NCBI GenBank assembly: GCA_023416315.1
Contig: JAEZIA010000352.1
Location: 1-44,805 of the forward strand
Origin: Actinomycetes bacterium
GTDB lineage: Bacteria; Actinomycetota; Actinomycetes; Mycobacteriales; Mycobacteriaceae
Length of the DNA stretch: 44,805 nucleotides
Direction of reading: 5' to 3'
The notes under the pieces are model-generated. The model saw nothing but the letters and a program-made list of their open reading frames with translations. It ran no database searches and was not told where the DNA came from. Shown one piece after another: positions 30,827 to 37,960 of the stretch. The position numbers and the translations under genes were made by a program. Position 1 is the stretch's first letter, and each line of letters begins with the position of its first letter.

Positions 30827-31690
30827 ATGGCCAGAATTGCGATCATCGGCGGCGGGAGTATGGGCGAGGCGATCCTTGCGGGGCTGCTTCGGGCGGGCCG
30901 GCAGGTCAAGGACCTCGTGGTCTCCGAGCGGATGCCGGAACGCGCCCGCTACCTGGGCGAGAAGTACTCGGTTCAGCTGGCCTCGGTGTCCGAGGCGGTG
31001 GAGACGGCCGCGTTCATCATCGTCGCGGTGAAGCCCGGTGACGCCGAGACCGTCGTCGCCGAGATCGCCGAGGCCGCCGCCCAGGCCGACAGCGACACCG
31101 TCGAGCAGGTCTTCGTGACCGTCGCCGCCGGGGTGACGATCGCCTTCTACGAGTCGCGGCTGCCCGCCGGTTCGCCGGTCGTCCGGGTGATGCCCAATGC
31201 GCCGGCGCTGGTCGGTGCGGGCGTCAGCGCGATGTCCGCGGGCCGGTTCGCCACCGCTGAGCAGCTCGCTGACGTTGCGGCGGTGTTCCGGTGCGTCGGC
31301 GACGTGTTGACCGTCCCTGAGAGCCAGCTGGACGCCGTCACGGCCGTCTCTGGTTCCGGCCCCGCCTACTTCTTCCTGTTCGTCGAGGCGTTGGTCGACG
31401 CGGCGGTCGCCAATGGACTCGGCAGGGCGGTCGCCACCGACCTCGCGGTGCAGACGATGGCCGGATCCGCGGCGATGCTGCTGGAACGCCTCGACAGTCA
31501 GCGCGCGGCTGGCGAAGACGTCGGATTGGACACCTCTCCGGCGCGGCTGCGGGCCATGGTGACGTCCCCCGGCGGCACCACCGCCGCTGGCCTGCGGGAA
31601 CTCGAGGTAGGTGGGGTTCGGGCGGCCGTCGCAGCCGCCATCGACGCCGCAAAAACCCGCTCTGAGCAGCTAGGAATTACATCAGAGTAG
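30827..31690 (+). CDS. proC: Pyrroline-5-carboxylate reductase
   Basis: ProC reduces pyrroline-5-carboxylate to proline with NAD(P)H, the last step of proline synthesis. The protein has 287 residues. The Rossmann motif IIGGGSMGEAIL is at the N-terminus, VAVKPGD follows in the cofactor domain, and VVRVMPNAPALVGAGVSAM is the family signature. The C-terminal part has TAVSGSGPAYFFLFVEALVDAAV and VTSPGGTTAAGLREL. It corresponds to Rv0500 and probably has its own leaderless promoter between the hairpin and the ATG. Confidence 0.96.
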   Translation: MARIAIIGGGSMGEAILAGLLRAGRQVKDLVVSERMPERARYLGEKYSVQLASVSEAVETAAFIIVAVKPGDAETVVAEIAEAAAQADSDTVEQVFVTVAAGVTIAFYESRLPAGSPVVRVMPNAPALVGAGVSAMSAGRFATAEQLADVAAVFRCVGDVLTVPESQLDAVTAVSGSGPAYFFLFVEALVDAAVANGLGRAVATDLAVQTMAGSAAMLLERLDSQRAAGEDVGLDTSPARLRAMVTSPGGTTAAGLRELEVGGVRAAVAAAIDAAKTRSEQLGITSE

Positions 31691-31748
31691 TTCAAGAATT
31701 TTCTGATGGATTGACCCACACCCGTCGCAGTAACCCCACCCGCCACGC

Positions 31749-31754
31749 TATTCT
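31749..31754 (+). promoter_or_regulatory. -10 element upstream of the HTH gene
   Basis: TATTCT matches TANNNT closely and lies 75 bases before the HTH gene ATG. Transcription would begin near 31761-31763, at the ATG of an overlapping short ORF. Confidence 0.5.
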
Positions 31755-31762
31755 CCTCGTGT

Positions 31763-31885
31763 ATGCACGGCTGGGTGCCAGCGGTGGGGAAGCCGCTGGA
31801 ACTGCCCGTGCCTGACGGATTGGGTTGCGATGACGTCTATGAACGGGCCCTCGGCGCGGGATTCGGCTGGAAAATCGGCGCGTGA
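31763..31885 (+). CDS. Possible short ORF overlapping the HTH gene start
   Basis: An ATG eight bases after a good -10 box opens a 40-codon frame that runs past the start of the HTH gene in another frame and ends 56 bases inside it. It contains MHGWVPAVGKPLEL at the start. If the mRNA is leaderless, this ATG would be the first start codon met by ribosomes, and its translation could affect initiation at the HTH gene. It may equally be untranslated leader; no family is recognised. Confidence 0.3.
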   Translation: MHGWVPAVGKPLELPVPDGLGCDDVYERALGAGFGWKIGA

Positions 31886-32093
31886 TGCCGGCGGCGCCGA
31901 CAGTCCGCCGGCCGCCAGAGCGCAGTTTCTGACCGTCGCCGAGGTGGCTGCACTGATGCGCGTCAGCAAGATGACGGTCTACCGCCTGGTGCACAACGGC
32001 GAGCTGCCGGCCGTGCGCGTCGGCCGATCGTTCCGGGTGCATGCCAAGGCCGTCCACGACCTGCTGGAGACGTCGTACTTCGACGCCGGCTGA
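31830..32093 (+). CDS. Excisionase-family helix-turn-helix protein
   Basis: This 87-residue DNA-binding protein has a winged helix of the MerR/excisionase type at residues 33-80, with FLTVAEVAALMRVSKMTVYR and the wing NGELPAVRVGRSFRVHAKAV. It corresponds to Rv0500A, is conserved in actinobacteria and resembles the small regulator BldC in outline. It has no effector domain. The first 30 residues are low-complexity and a shorter start at the ATG at 31839 is possible. It lies between proC and the bS22 gene; it is too widely conserved to be regarded as a prophage remnant. Confidence 0.88.
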   Translation: MTSMNGPSARDSAGKSARDAGGADSPPAARAQFLTVAEVAALMRVSKMTVYRLVHNGELPAVRVGRSFRVHAKAVHDLLETSYFDAG

Positions 32094-32139
32094 CGATCGC
32101 GGCAAACGGGCCGTTTTCCGTTCCGCATGCCTGCTTAGG

Positions 32140-32206
32140 TAAGGTGTTCGGGACACAAGAAGCCTGCTCTGGTGCAGGCACTGCGAGGACTTAGGTAGCG
32201 GATTTC
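32140..32206 (+). promoter_or_regulatory. Promoter and structured leader of the bS22 gene
   Basis: TAAGGT at 32140-32145 fits a -10 box, which would place the transcript start near 32152 and leave a leader of about 55 bases. That leader contains a perfect 6-bp hairpin (32162-32167 with 32174-32179, loop of six). A ribosomal protein leader is a natural place for feedback control, but none is shown. Confidence 0.4.
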
Positions 32207-32308
32207 ATGGGTTCAGTCATCAAGAAGCGGCGTAAGCGCATGTCGAAGAAGAAGCACCGCAAGCTGCTGCGTCGTACCCGGGTCCAGCGCAGAAAACTCG
32301 GTAAGTAG
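32207..32308 (+). CDS. Small ribosomal subunit protein bS22
   Basis: This 33-residue, extremely basic protein ([19 protein letters not shown] at the start, ending in RRKLGK) is the mycobacterial AURKAIP1/COX24-domain peptide found as an extra 30S subunit protein, bS22, in mycobacterial ribosome structures. It corresponds to Rv0500B. About 20 of its 33 residues are Lys or Arg, as expected for a peptide buried in rRNA. It lies between the HTH gene and the galE2-like gene. The ATG is preceded by an AGGTAG-like ribosome binding site, eight bases upstream. Confidence 0.93.
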
Positions 32309-32357
32309 GTCGTTTGCCCGGCCGCCCGCGAGGCGTGCCGGGCTTCGCGTTGGCCGA

Positions 32358-32363
32358 TAGGCT
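32358..32363 (+). promoter_or_regulatory. -10 element of a leaderless galE2-like mRNA
   Basis: TAGGCT matches TANNNT and is followed by six bases and the ATG at 32370. The GTG at 32364 lies too close to the box to be transcribed, so the ATG is favoured as start. Confidence 0.5.
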
Positions 32364-32369
32364 GTGCTG

Positions 32370-33443
32370 ATGTCTGCCGGCGGTATCGACAACGAAGCTC
32401 CGCACTACCCCAAGGTCGTTCTGGTCACCGGGGCGTGCCGCTTTCTCGGCGGCTACCTGACCGCCCGGCTTGCGCAGAACCCGTTGATCAACAAGGTCAT
32501 CGCTGTCGACGCCGTCGCGCCGAGCAAGGATCTGTTGCGCCGGATGGGGCGGGCCGAGTTCGTCCGCGCCGACATCCGAAACCCATTCATCGCCAAGGTC
32601 ATCCGCAACGGTGAGGTCGACACGGTGGTGCATGCGGCCGCGGCCTCCTACGCCCCGCGCTCGGGTGGACGCGCCACGTTGAAGGAAATCAACGTCATGG
32701 GCGCCATGCAGCTGTTCGCGGCCTGTCAGAAGGCACCCTCGGTGCGACGGGTGATCCTCAAGTCCACCTCCGAGGTCTACGGCTCGCATCCGCACGATCC
32801 GGTGGCCTTCACCGAGGACAGCAGCAGCCGCCGACCGCCCGCGGAGGGCTTCGCCCGGGACAGCATCGACATCGAGGGCTACGCCCGCGGGCTCGGACGG
32901 CGGCGCCCCGACATCGCGGTGACGATCCTGCGGCTGGCCAACATGATCGGCCCGGGCATGGACACCGCGTTGTCGCGGTACCTGGCCGGCCCGCTGGTGA
33001 TGACGGTGCTCGGCCACGACGCGCGGCTGCAGCTGTTGCACGAGCAGGATGCGCTCGGGGCGCTGGAGCGGGCCACGATGGCGGGCAAGTCCGGCACCTT
33101 CAACATCGGCGCCGACGGCGTGATCATGATGTCGCAAGCGATCCGGCGATCCGGCCGCGTTGCGGTTCCCCTGCCGAATACCGCGGTTTGGGCACTGTAT
33201 TCGTTGCGCAGAGCGGGGCGGACCTCCGACCTCAACCGTGACCAGATGGATTGGCTGAGTTACGGCCGCGTCATGGACACCACCAGGATGCGCTCCGAGT
33301 TGGGCTTTGCGCCGAAATGGACGACGATAGAGGCGTTCGACGACTATGTGCGCGGCCGAGGATTGACCCCGATCATCGATCCGAAATGGGTACGATCTGT
33401 GGAGAGTCGCGCGGTCGCCGTTGCGCAGCGATGGGGCGGTTGA
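32370..33443 (+). CDS. galE2: NAD-dependent epimerase/dehydratase family protein (GalE2-like)
   Basis: The protein has 357 residues and an extended-SDR Rossmann fold, in the place of Rv0501. The cofactor motif is TGACRFLGG, and the serine strand is KSTSEVYGS. The expected YxxxK motif appears as Tyr171 in EGYARGLGRR, with Leu instead of Lys at residue 175. Loss of this lysine should cripple normal SDR chemistry, so the name UDP-glucose epimerase is doubtful; it may bind a nucleotide sugar or lipid-linked substrate without the standard reaction. The later LRLANMIGPGMDT and GTFNIGADG fit sugar-epimerase relatives. The next gene, an acyltransferase, follows after 25 bases and is probably cotranscribed. 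Confidence 0.85.
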   Translation: MSAGGIDNEAPHYPKVVLVTGACRFLGGYLTARLAQNPLINKVIAVDAVAPSKDLLRRMGRAEFVRADIRNPFIAKVIRNGEVDTVVHAAAASYAPRSGGRATLKEINVMGAMQLFAACQKAPSVRRVILKSTSEVYGSHPHDPVAFTEDSSSRRPPAEGFARDSIDIEGYARGLGRRRPDIAVTILRLANMIGPGMDTALSRYLAGPLVMTVLGHDARLQLLHEQDALGALERATMAGKSGTFNIGADGVIMMSQAIRRSGRVAVPLPNTAVWALYSLRRAGRTSDLNRDQMDWLSYGRVMDTTRMRSELGFAPKWTTIEAFDDYVRGRGLTPIIDPKWVRSVESRAVAVAQRWGG

Positions 33444-33468
33444 AAATGGTGGGGAGAAGGTAGCCGAA

Positions 33469-34536
33469 GTGGCGGGTGAATCAAAAGCCAAAGTGATTCC
33501 GCTGCACTCGAATACGAGTCGGGTGGCAGCCGCTCGTCGCGCCGCGCAGCGCGCCGACGCCGCCCGCCGACATCCCTCGCTGCTGTCGGATCCCGGCACT
33601 CGAGCCTCCGCCGAAGAGATCGCCGCCGTCGTCCGTGAGATCGACGACGCGCGCCGCGGTGCCAGTGGAATCGGGCATCCCGAAGACACGCCCAACGAAC
33701 TGGCGCAACGTATTTCGGCGGTCGCCGATTACATCACCAAGCGGTTCTCCGGCGATTACACCGTCGACGAATTCGGGTTCGACCCGATGTTCAACAACGC
33801 GGTCGTATTGCCTTTGCTGCGGATGCTTTTCCAGAACTGGTTCCGGGTCGAGGTAAGTGGCGTCGAGAATCTGCCGAAAAAGGGCGCCGGTCTGGTCGTC
33901 GCCAATCACGCTGGAACGTTGCCGTTCGACGGGTTGATGCTGTCGGTGGCGGTGCACGACCATCACCCCGCCAACCGCGACGTTCGGTTGCTGGCCGCCG
34001 ACATGGTCTTCGATATGCCGATGCTCGGCCCGATCGCCCGCAAGGCCGGGCACACGATGGCGTGCACCACCGACGCCCACCGGCTGCTGGCCGGCGGCGA
34101 GCTGACCGCGGTGTTCCCCGAGGGCTACAAGGGGCTGGGCAAGCCGTTCCGGGACCGCTACAAGCTGCAGCGCTTCGGTCGTGGCGGCTTTGTCTCGGCG
34201 GCGCTGCGCACCAAGGCGCCGATCATTCCGTGCTCGATCGTCGGGTCCGAGGAGATTTATCCGATGATCGCCGACGTCAAGCTGCTGGCGCGGGTGCTGG
34301 GGCTGCCGTACTTCCCGATCACCCCGCTGTTCCCGCTCGCCGGGCCGGCCGGGCTGATCCCGCTACCGTCCAAGTGGCACATCGCATTCGGCAAACCGAT
34401 CGAGACCGCCGACTACGACGAGAGCGCGGCCGACGACCCGATGGTCACCTTCGACCTCACCGACCAGGTGCGCGAAACCATTCAGCAGACGCTGTATCAG
34501 TTGCTGACCAAGCGTCGCAGCATGTTCTTCGGCTGA
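33469..34536 (+). CDS. Lysophospholipid acyltransferase family protein (PlsC-like)
   Basis: These enzymes transfer acyl groups to glycerolipids at the membrane. The protein has 355 residues from the GTG at 33469, eight bases after GGGGAGAAGG, in the place of Rv0502. A polar N-terminal extension of about 100 residues precedes the acyltransferase domain. The histidine motif is VVANHAGTLPFDG, in which Asp follows His by seven residues rather than the five of classical NHX4D, a variant seen in some relatives. The second block is FPEGYKGLGKPF and the third APIIPCSIVGSEE. Acceptor and acyl donor are not known. Confidence 0.87.
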   Translation: MAGESKAKVIPLHSNTSRVAAARRAAQRADAARRHPSLLSDPGTRASAEEIAAVVREIDDARRGASGIGHPEDTPNELAQRISAVADYITKRFSGDYTVDEFGFDPMFNNAVVLPLLRMLFQNWFRVEVSGVENLPKKGAGLVVANHAGTLPFDGLMLSVAVHDHHPANRDVRLLAADMVFDMPMLGPIARKAGHTMACTTDAHRLLAGGELTAVFPEGYKGLGKPFRDRYKLQRFGRGGFVSAALRTKAPIIPCSIVGSEEIYPMIADVKLLARVLGLPYFPITPLFPLAGPAGLIPLPSKWHIAFGKPIETADYDESAADDPMVTFDLTDQVRETIQQTLYQLLTKRRSMFFG

Positions 34537-34546
34537 TCGGGATCGA

Positions 34547-35059
34547 TCAGTTCGGGGTTTGCCTGCCCATTGCGGCGGCGGCAATCGCCGCGACCTGAGC
34601 GTTGGTTTCCTCGTCGCCGCCGGCTTCACCGATCATCGTCACGATCGTCGTCATCACCGGTTTGCCCTCTTCGTCGGTGACTTCACTGCGCAATTCACTG
34701 ATCACCGTGCCGTGCGATTCGACGACCGAATCCAGCCAGGAATCGAAGAACAATTTGTCGCCCGCCACGATCCGGCGGTGATATTGGATCTTCTGGTCGC
34801 GGTGAATGACGCGGGCGATGTTGATGCCGACGTCGAAGTTGCGGAAGATGTCGAGCTGCACCTGGCGTCCCGGGATCGCGATGAACGTCAGCGGGGCCAC
34901 CACGTCGGGGTAGCCGGCGGCCTTGGCCGCTTCCTCGCTGTAGTGCAACGGATCGTCGGACTGGATCGCCTTGGCGTACTCCCGAATCTTCTCCCGGCCG
35001 ACCAGATAGTAGTCCGGGTAGCGGTAGTGGGTTCCGATGATGTCGCTGGCGATTGACAC
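34547..35059 (-). CDS. MaoC-like dehydratase N-terminal domain protein (HadA/UPF0336 family)
   Basis: The protein has 170 residues from a GTG and a single hotdog fold, close to Rv0504c and to the HadA/HadC subunits of the mycolic-acid FAS-II dehydratase. Signature parts are YYLVGREKIREYAKAIQSDDPLH near the start, DVVAPLTFIAI, and IHRDQKIQYHRRIVAGDKL. Hydratase catalytic residues in this system sit in the HadB partner, and no HadB-like gene is next to it, so its partner is unknown. It ends ten bases from the convergent acyltransferase gene. Confidence 0.85.
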   Translation of the reverse strand: MSIASDIIGTHYRYPDYYLVGREKIREYAKAIQSDDPLHYSEEAAKAAGYPDVVAPLTFIAIPGRQVQLDIFRNFDVGINIARVIHRDQKIQYHRRIVAGDKLFFDSWLDSVVESHGTVISELRSEVTDEEGKPVMTTIVTMIGEAGGDEETNAQVAAIAAAAMGRQTPN

Positions 35060-35102
35060 CCGGGGAGCCTATCAGCGCAAGTAGCACCCGTTGAGATGGC
35101 GC

Positions 35103-35136
35103 TGAGGGCGACGATGCGGGCGAATTGTCGCCCTCA
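35103..35136 (-). terminator. Hairpin downstream of serB1
   Basis: A perfect 10-bp stem (35103-35112 with 35127-35136) with a 14-base loop lies in the 141-base gap after serB1. It would act on leftward transcription leaving serB1. No U tract is visible. Confidence 0.5.
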
Positions 35137-35147
35137 CTGCGGTCTCA

Positions 35148-35229
35148 GTGCTCGTGCCGCCGCGACACGGGGTTTGATGCGGTCGCGCTCGGCCTCGCAC
35201 CTATCGGTGCTCGTGCCGCCGCGACACGG
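35148..35229. repeat. Direct repeat duplicating the 3' tail of serB1
   Basis: A perfect 23-base sequence at 35148-35170 is repeated at 35207-35229, a period of 59 bases. The second copy encodes the last residues of SerB1 before its TAG; the first copy, outside the gene, encodes the same VSRRHEH followed by TGA. The 36 bases between are not similar to the copies. The arrangement suggests that a short insertion or tandem duplication moved the gene end. Confidence 0.7.
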
Positions 35230-36139
35230 CTGCCGCCAGGGCCCCGCCGACCGCGCCCAGCGCCAGCGCCGAGGGCACCCCGATGCGTGCCGCCTTGCGC
35301 GCGGTCCGGAAGTCACGGATCTCCCAGCCGCGCTCGCGGGCCAGCTCGCGCAGGTCGGCGTCCGGGTTGATCGCGACCGCGGTGCCGACCAGCGACAGCA
35401 TCGGCACGTCGTTGTAGCTATCGGAGTAGGCGGTGCAGCGCTTGAGGTTCAGCCCTTCGCGAACGGCCAGCTGTCGCACCGCGTGCGCTTTGCCGACACC
35501 GTGCAGGATGTCGCCGACCAGCCGGCCGGTGAACACCCCGTTCTCGGACTCCGCGACCGTGCCCAGCGCGCCGGTGAAGCCCAGCCTGCGGGCAATGGTG
35601 TCGGCCAGCTCGAAGGGTGTCGCCGTGACCAGCCACACCTGCTGGCCGGCGTCGAGGTGCATCTGGGCCAGCGCACGGGTGCCCGGCCAGATCTTGTCGG
35701 CGATGATGTCGTCGTAGATCTCCTCGCCGACCGCGATCAGCTCGGCGGTCGAGCGGCCCTCGATGAACGCCAGCGCCTTGCGGCGCCCCTCGGCGACGTC
35801 GTCGCTGTTCTCCCGGCCGGTGAGCTGGAACTTGGCCTGCGCGTAGATGAACTTGGCCATATCGCCGTAGGTGAAGTACTTGCGTGCGGCCAGCCCGCGA
35901 CCGAAGTGCACCAGCGACGAGCCCTGCACCAAGGTGTTGTCCACGTCGAAGAACGCCGCCGCGGTGAGATCGGCGGGCGGCGGCAGACTCGGCTCGACGG
36001 CCTGCGGCCCCGGCTCGCGACGCGCAGCCATGCTCGCATCGCGCGCGACGGCACTGGCTTGCTCGGCGACCAACTCGTCGACGGCCCGCTCTGCGCTGGC
36101 CTCACCCGCAAGCTCCTGGTCGTGGTCCCCAGAACCCAT
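35201..36139 (-). CDS. serB1: HAD-family phosphatase (SerB1-like)
   Basis: The protein has 312 residues and the HAD subfamily IB fold. The nucleophile motif FFDVDNTLV has Asp65 and the acid Asp67; VTATPFELA supplies motif II; the third block is AYSDSYNDVPML. A polar N-terminal extension of about 55 residues precedes the domain, and a hydrophobic segment IGVPSALALGAVGGALAAAV near the C-terminus is probably a membrane anchor. It corresponds to Rv0505c, named as a phosphoserine phosphatase, but family IB enzymes vary in substrate and the anchor suggests a lipid or membrane substrate. Its upstream neighbour is the divergent glutaredoxin gene, 30 bases away. Confidence 0.87.
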   Translation of the reverse strand: MGSGDHDQELAGEASAERAVDELVAEQASAVARDASMAARREPGPQAVEPSLPPPADLTAAAFFDVDNTLVQGSSLVHFGRGLAARKYFTYGDMAKFIYAQAKFQLTGRENSDDVAEGRRKALAFIEGRSTAELIAVGEEIYDDIIADKIWPGTRALAQMHLDAGQQVWLVTATPFELADTIARRLGFTGALGTVAESENGVFTGRLVGDILHGVGKAHAVRQLAVREGLNLKRCTAYSDSYNDVPMLSLVGTAVAINPDADLRELARERGWEIRDFRTARKAARIGVPSALALGAVGGALAAAVSRRHEHR

Positions 36140-36169
36140 GCGACAACCCTAACTGCGACACTGGGTCGG

Positions 36170-36430
36170 GTGAGCCGTGCACACGTCGAGCTGTTGACCC
36201 GGGCCGGGTGCTCCCTCTGCGAGCGGGTGTACCAACGCCTCGAAGAGCTGGCCGCCGAACTCGATTTCACGCTGTCGGCCACCGACGTCGACGCCGCGGC
36301 GGCCGCCGGGGACAACGCCTTACGAACCGAATTCGGCGACCGCCTGCCGGTCGTTCTGCTCGACGGCCGCGAGCACAGCTACTGGGATGTCGACGTCGAG
36401 CGGTTGCGTGCGGACCTGACGCAGAGGTGA
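36170..36430 (+). CDS. Glutaredoxin-like thiol-disulfide protein
   Basis: The protein has 86 residues from the GTG at 36170 and a thioredoxin fold of the DUF836/glutaredoxin-2-like type, in the place of Rv0508. The redox motif is CSLC at residues 14-17 after HVELLTRAG, and the conserved cis-proline lies in RLPVVLLDG. The sequence is shorter than a thioredoxin. A role in thiol-disulfide exchange, possibly with mycothiol, is inferred. It precedes hemA by about 100 bases in the same direction, and may join the heme operon transcript. Confidence 0.85.
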   Translation: MSRAHVELLTRAGCSLCERVYQRLEELAAELDFTLSATDVDAAAAAGDNALRTEFGDRLPVVLLDGREHSYWDVDVERLRADLTQR

Positions 36431-36525
36431 ACTTCAGCGGAATTTGGCCAGCACCCTGCGCAGCGTTTACCGTGGAAGTAAGTTTCACTAACGGAGCATT
36501 CCGTCACAGCAAGGGAGCGGGCCAG

Positions 36526-36540
36526 GTGATCGTGCCGTGA
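36526..36540 (+). other. Four-codon micro-ORF ending on the hemA start
   Basis: AAGGGAG at 36511-36517 sits eight bases before a GTG that opens VIVP and a TGA; this TGA overlaps the hemA GTG (GTGA). The hemA start itself has no ribosome binding site at normal distance. Ribosomes may therefore load at the micro-ORF and restart at hemA. An in-frame GTG at 36472 could extend the micro-ORF to 22 codons. This is a prediction from spacing only. Confidence 0.35.
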
Positions 36541-37934
36541 GCGTGCTGCTGTTCGGGGTGTCGCATCGCAGCGCTCCGGTTTCCGTTCTCGAGCAACTCT
36601 CGACCGATGAGTCCGATCAGCTCAAGATCATCGACCAGTTGATGCACTCATCGCTGGTCACCGAGGCCATGGTGTTGTCGACGTGCAACCGGGTCGAGGT
36701 CTACGCGGTGGTCGACGCGTTCCACGGCGGTCTGTCGGCGATCGGGCAGGTGCTGGCCGACCACTCCGGCATGTCGATGGGCGATCTGACCAAGTACGCC
36801 TACGTCCGCTACGCCGAGGCCGCCGTCGAGCACCTGTTCGCCGTCACCAGCGGCCTGGACAGCGCGGTGATCGGCGAGCAGCAGGTGCTCGGTCAGGTCC
36901 GGCGCGCCTACGCCACCGCCGAGGCCAACAAGACCGTCGGACGGATCCTGCACGACCTGGCCCAGCGGGCGCTGTCGGTGGGCAAGCGGGTGCACTCCGA
37001 AACCGCGATCGACGCCGCCGGCGCCAGCGTGGTGTCCGTCGCATTGGACATCGCCGCCACCCGGCTCGCCGGAGCCGGAGGGTCGGCGACATTTGGCAGC
37101 GCCCTGGGTGGTCGCACCGCCGCCGTCGTCGGCGCCGGCTCAATGGGCGGGCTGTCTGTCGCGCATCTGCTGCGCGCGGGCATCACCCACATCGCCGTCG
37201 TGAACCGGTCGCTGCCTCGGGCCGAGCGGCTGGCCGAGAATATCCGCGCCCAGGGCGCCACCGCACAGGCGCTGAGCCTCGAGGACCTGCCGATAGCGCT
37301 GGCCGCCGCGGACGTCGTGGTCAGCTGTACCGGTGCGGTCCGTCCGGTGGTGACGCTGGCCGATGTGCACCACGCACTGGCCAGCGTCCGTCGTGACGAG
37401 ACCGCTCCGCCGCTGGTGTTCTGTGACCTCGGGATGCCCCGCGACGTCGACCCCGCCGTCGCCGGACTGCCCGGGGTGGCCGTCATCGACATGGAGCGGG
37501 TGCAGCGCGAGCCGTCGGCCCGGGCCGCGGCTACCGACGCCGAAGCCGCCCGCCAGATCGTCGCCGCCGAGGTTGCCAGCTACCTCGCCGGGCAGCGGAT
37601 GTCGGAGGTCACCCCCACCGTCACCGCCCTTCGCCAGCGCGCCGCCGACGTCGTCGAGGCCGAGCTGTTGCGGCTGGACAACCGGCTGCCGGGGCTGGAC
37701 GAATCCCAGCGTGATGAGGTTGCCCGCACCGTGCGCCGGGTGGTCGACAAGCTGCTGCACGCCCCGACCGTGCGGGTCAAGCAGCTGGCCAGCGCGCCGG
37801 GCGGCGACAGCTACGCCGAGGCGCTGCGCGAATTATTCGAACTCGATCCACAGGCCGTCGATGCCGTGGCCGCAGGTGAATTGCCCCTGCTGGCAACGGA
37901 ATTCGATCAGGGCCGCGTCGACGGCGCCGGGTAG
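36537..37934 (+). CDS. hemA: Glutamyl-tRNA reductase
   Basis: HemA reduces glutamyl-tRNA to glutamate 1-semialdehyde, the first committed and usually rate-limiting step of C5 tetrapyrrole synthesis. The protein has 465 residues from the GTG at 36537, the start that gives the conserved SVLLFGVSHRSAPVSVLE. The catalytic cysteine is residue 50 in LSTCNRVEVYAV. GEQQVLGQVRRAYATAE, the NADPH domain VVGAGSMGGLSVAHLL and the dimerisation helix follow. The start lacks a well-placed ribosome binding site but overlaps a micro-ORF stop. It heads the hemA-hemC-hemD-hemB operon. Confidence 0.96.
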   Translation: MSVLLFGVSHRSAPVSVLEQLSTDESDQLKIIDQLMHSSLVTEAMVLSTCNRVEVYAVVDAFHGGLSAIGQVLADHSGMSMGDLTKYAYVRYAEAAVEHLFAVTSGLDSAVIGEQQVLGQVRRAYATAEANKTVGRILHDLAQRALSVGKRVHSETAIDAAGASVVSVALDIAATRLAGAGGSATFGSALGGRTAAVVGAGSMGGLSVAHLLRAGITHIAVVNRSLPRAERLAENIRAQGATAQALSLEDLPIALAAADVVVSCTGAVRPVVTLADVHHALASVRRDETAPPLVFCDLGMPRDVDPAVAGLPGVAVIDMERVQREPSARAAATDAEAARQIVAAEVASYLAGQRMSEVTPTVTALRQRAADVVEAELLRLDNRLPGLDESQRDEVARTVRRVVDKLLHAPTVRVKQLASAPGGDSYAEALRELFELDPQAVDAVAAGELPLLATEFDQGRVDGAG

Positions 37935-37960
37935 CGGGCTTGCCCGGCAGTAGCGACGCT

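Noticed and set aside
31830..32093. Prophage or integrative element marked by an excisionase-type gene
   Set aside because: No integrase, attachment repeats or phage genes are nearby, and the gene is a conserved actinobacterial regulator in its usual place.
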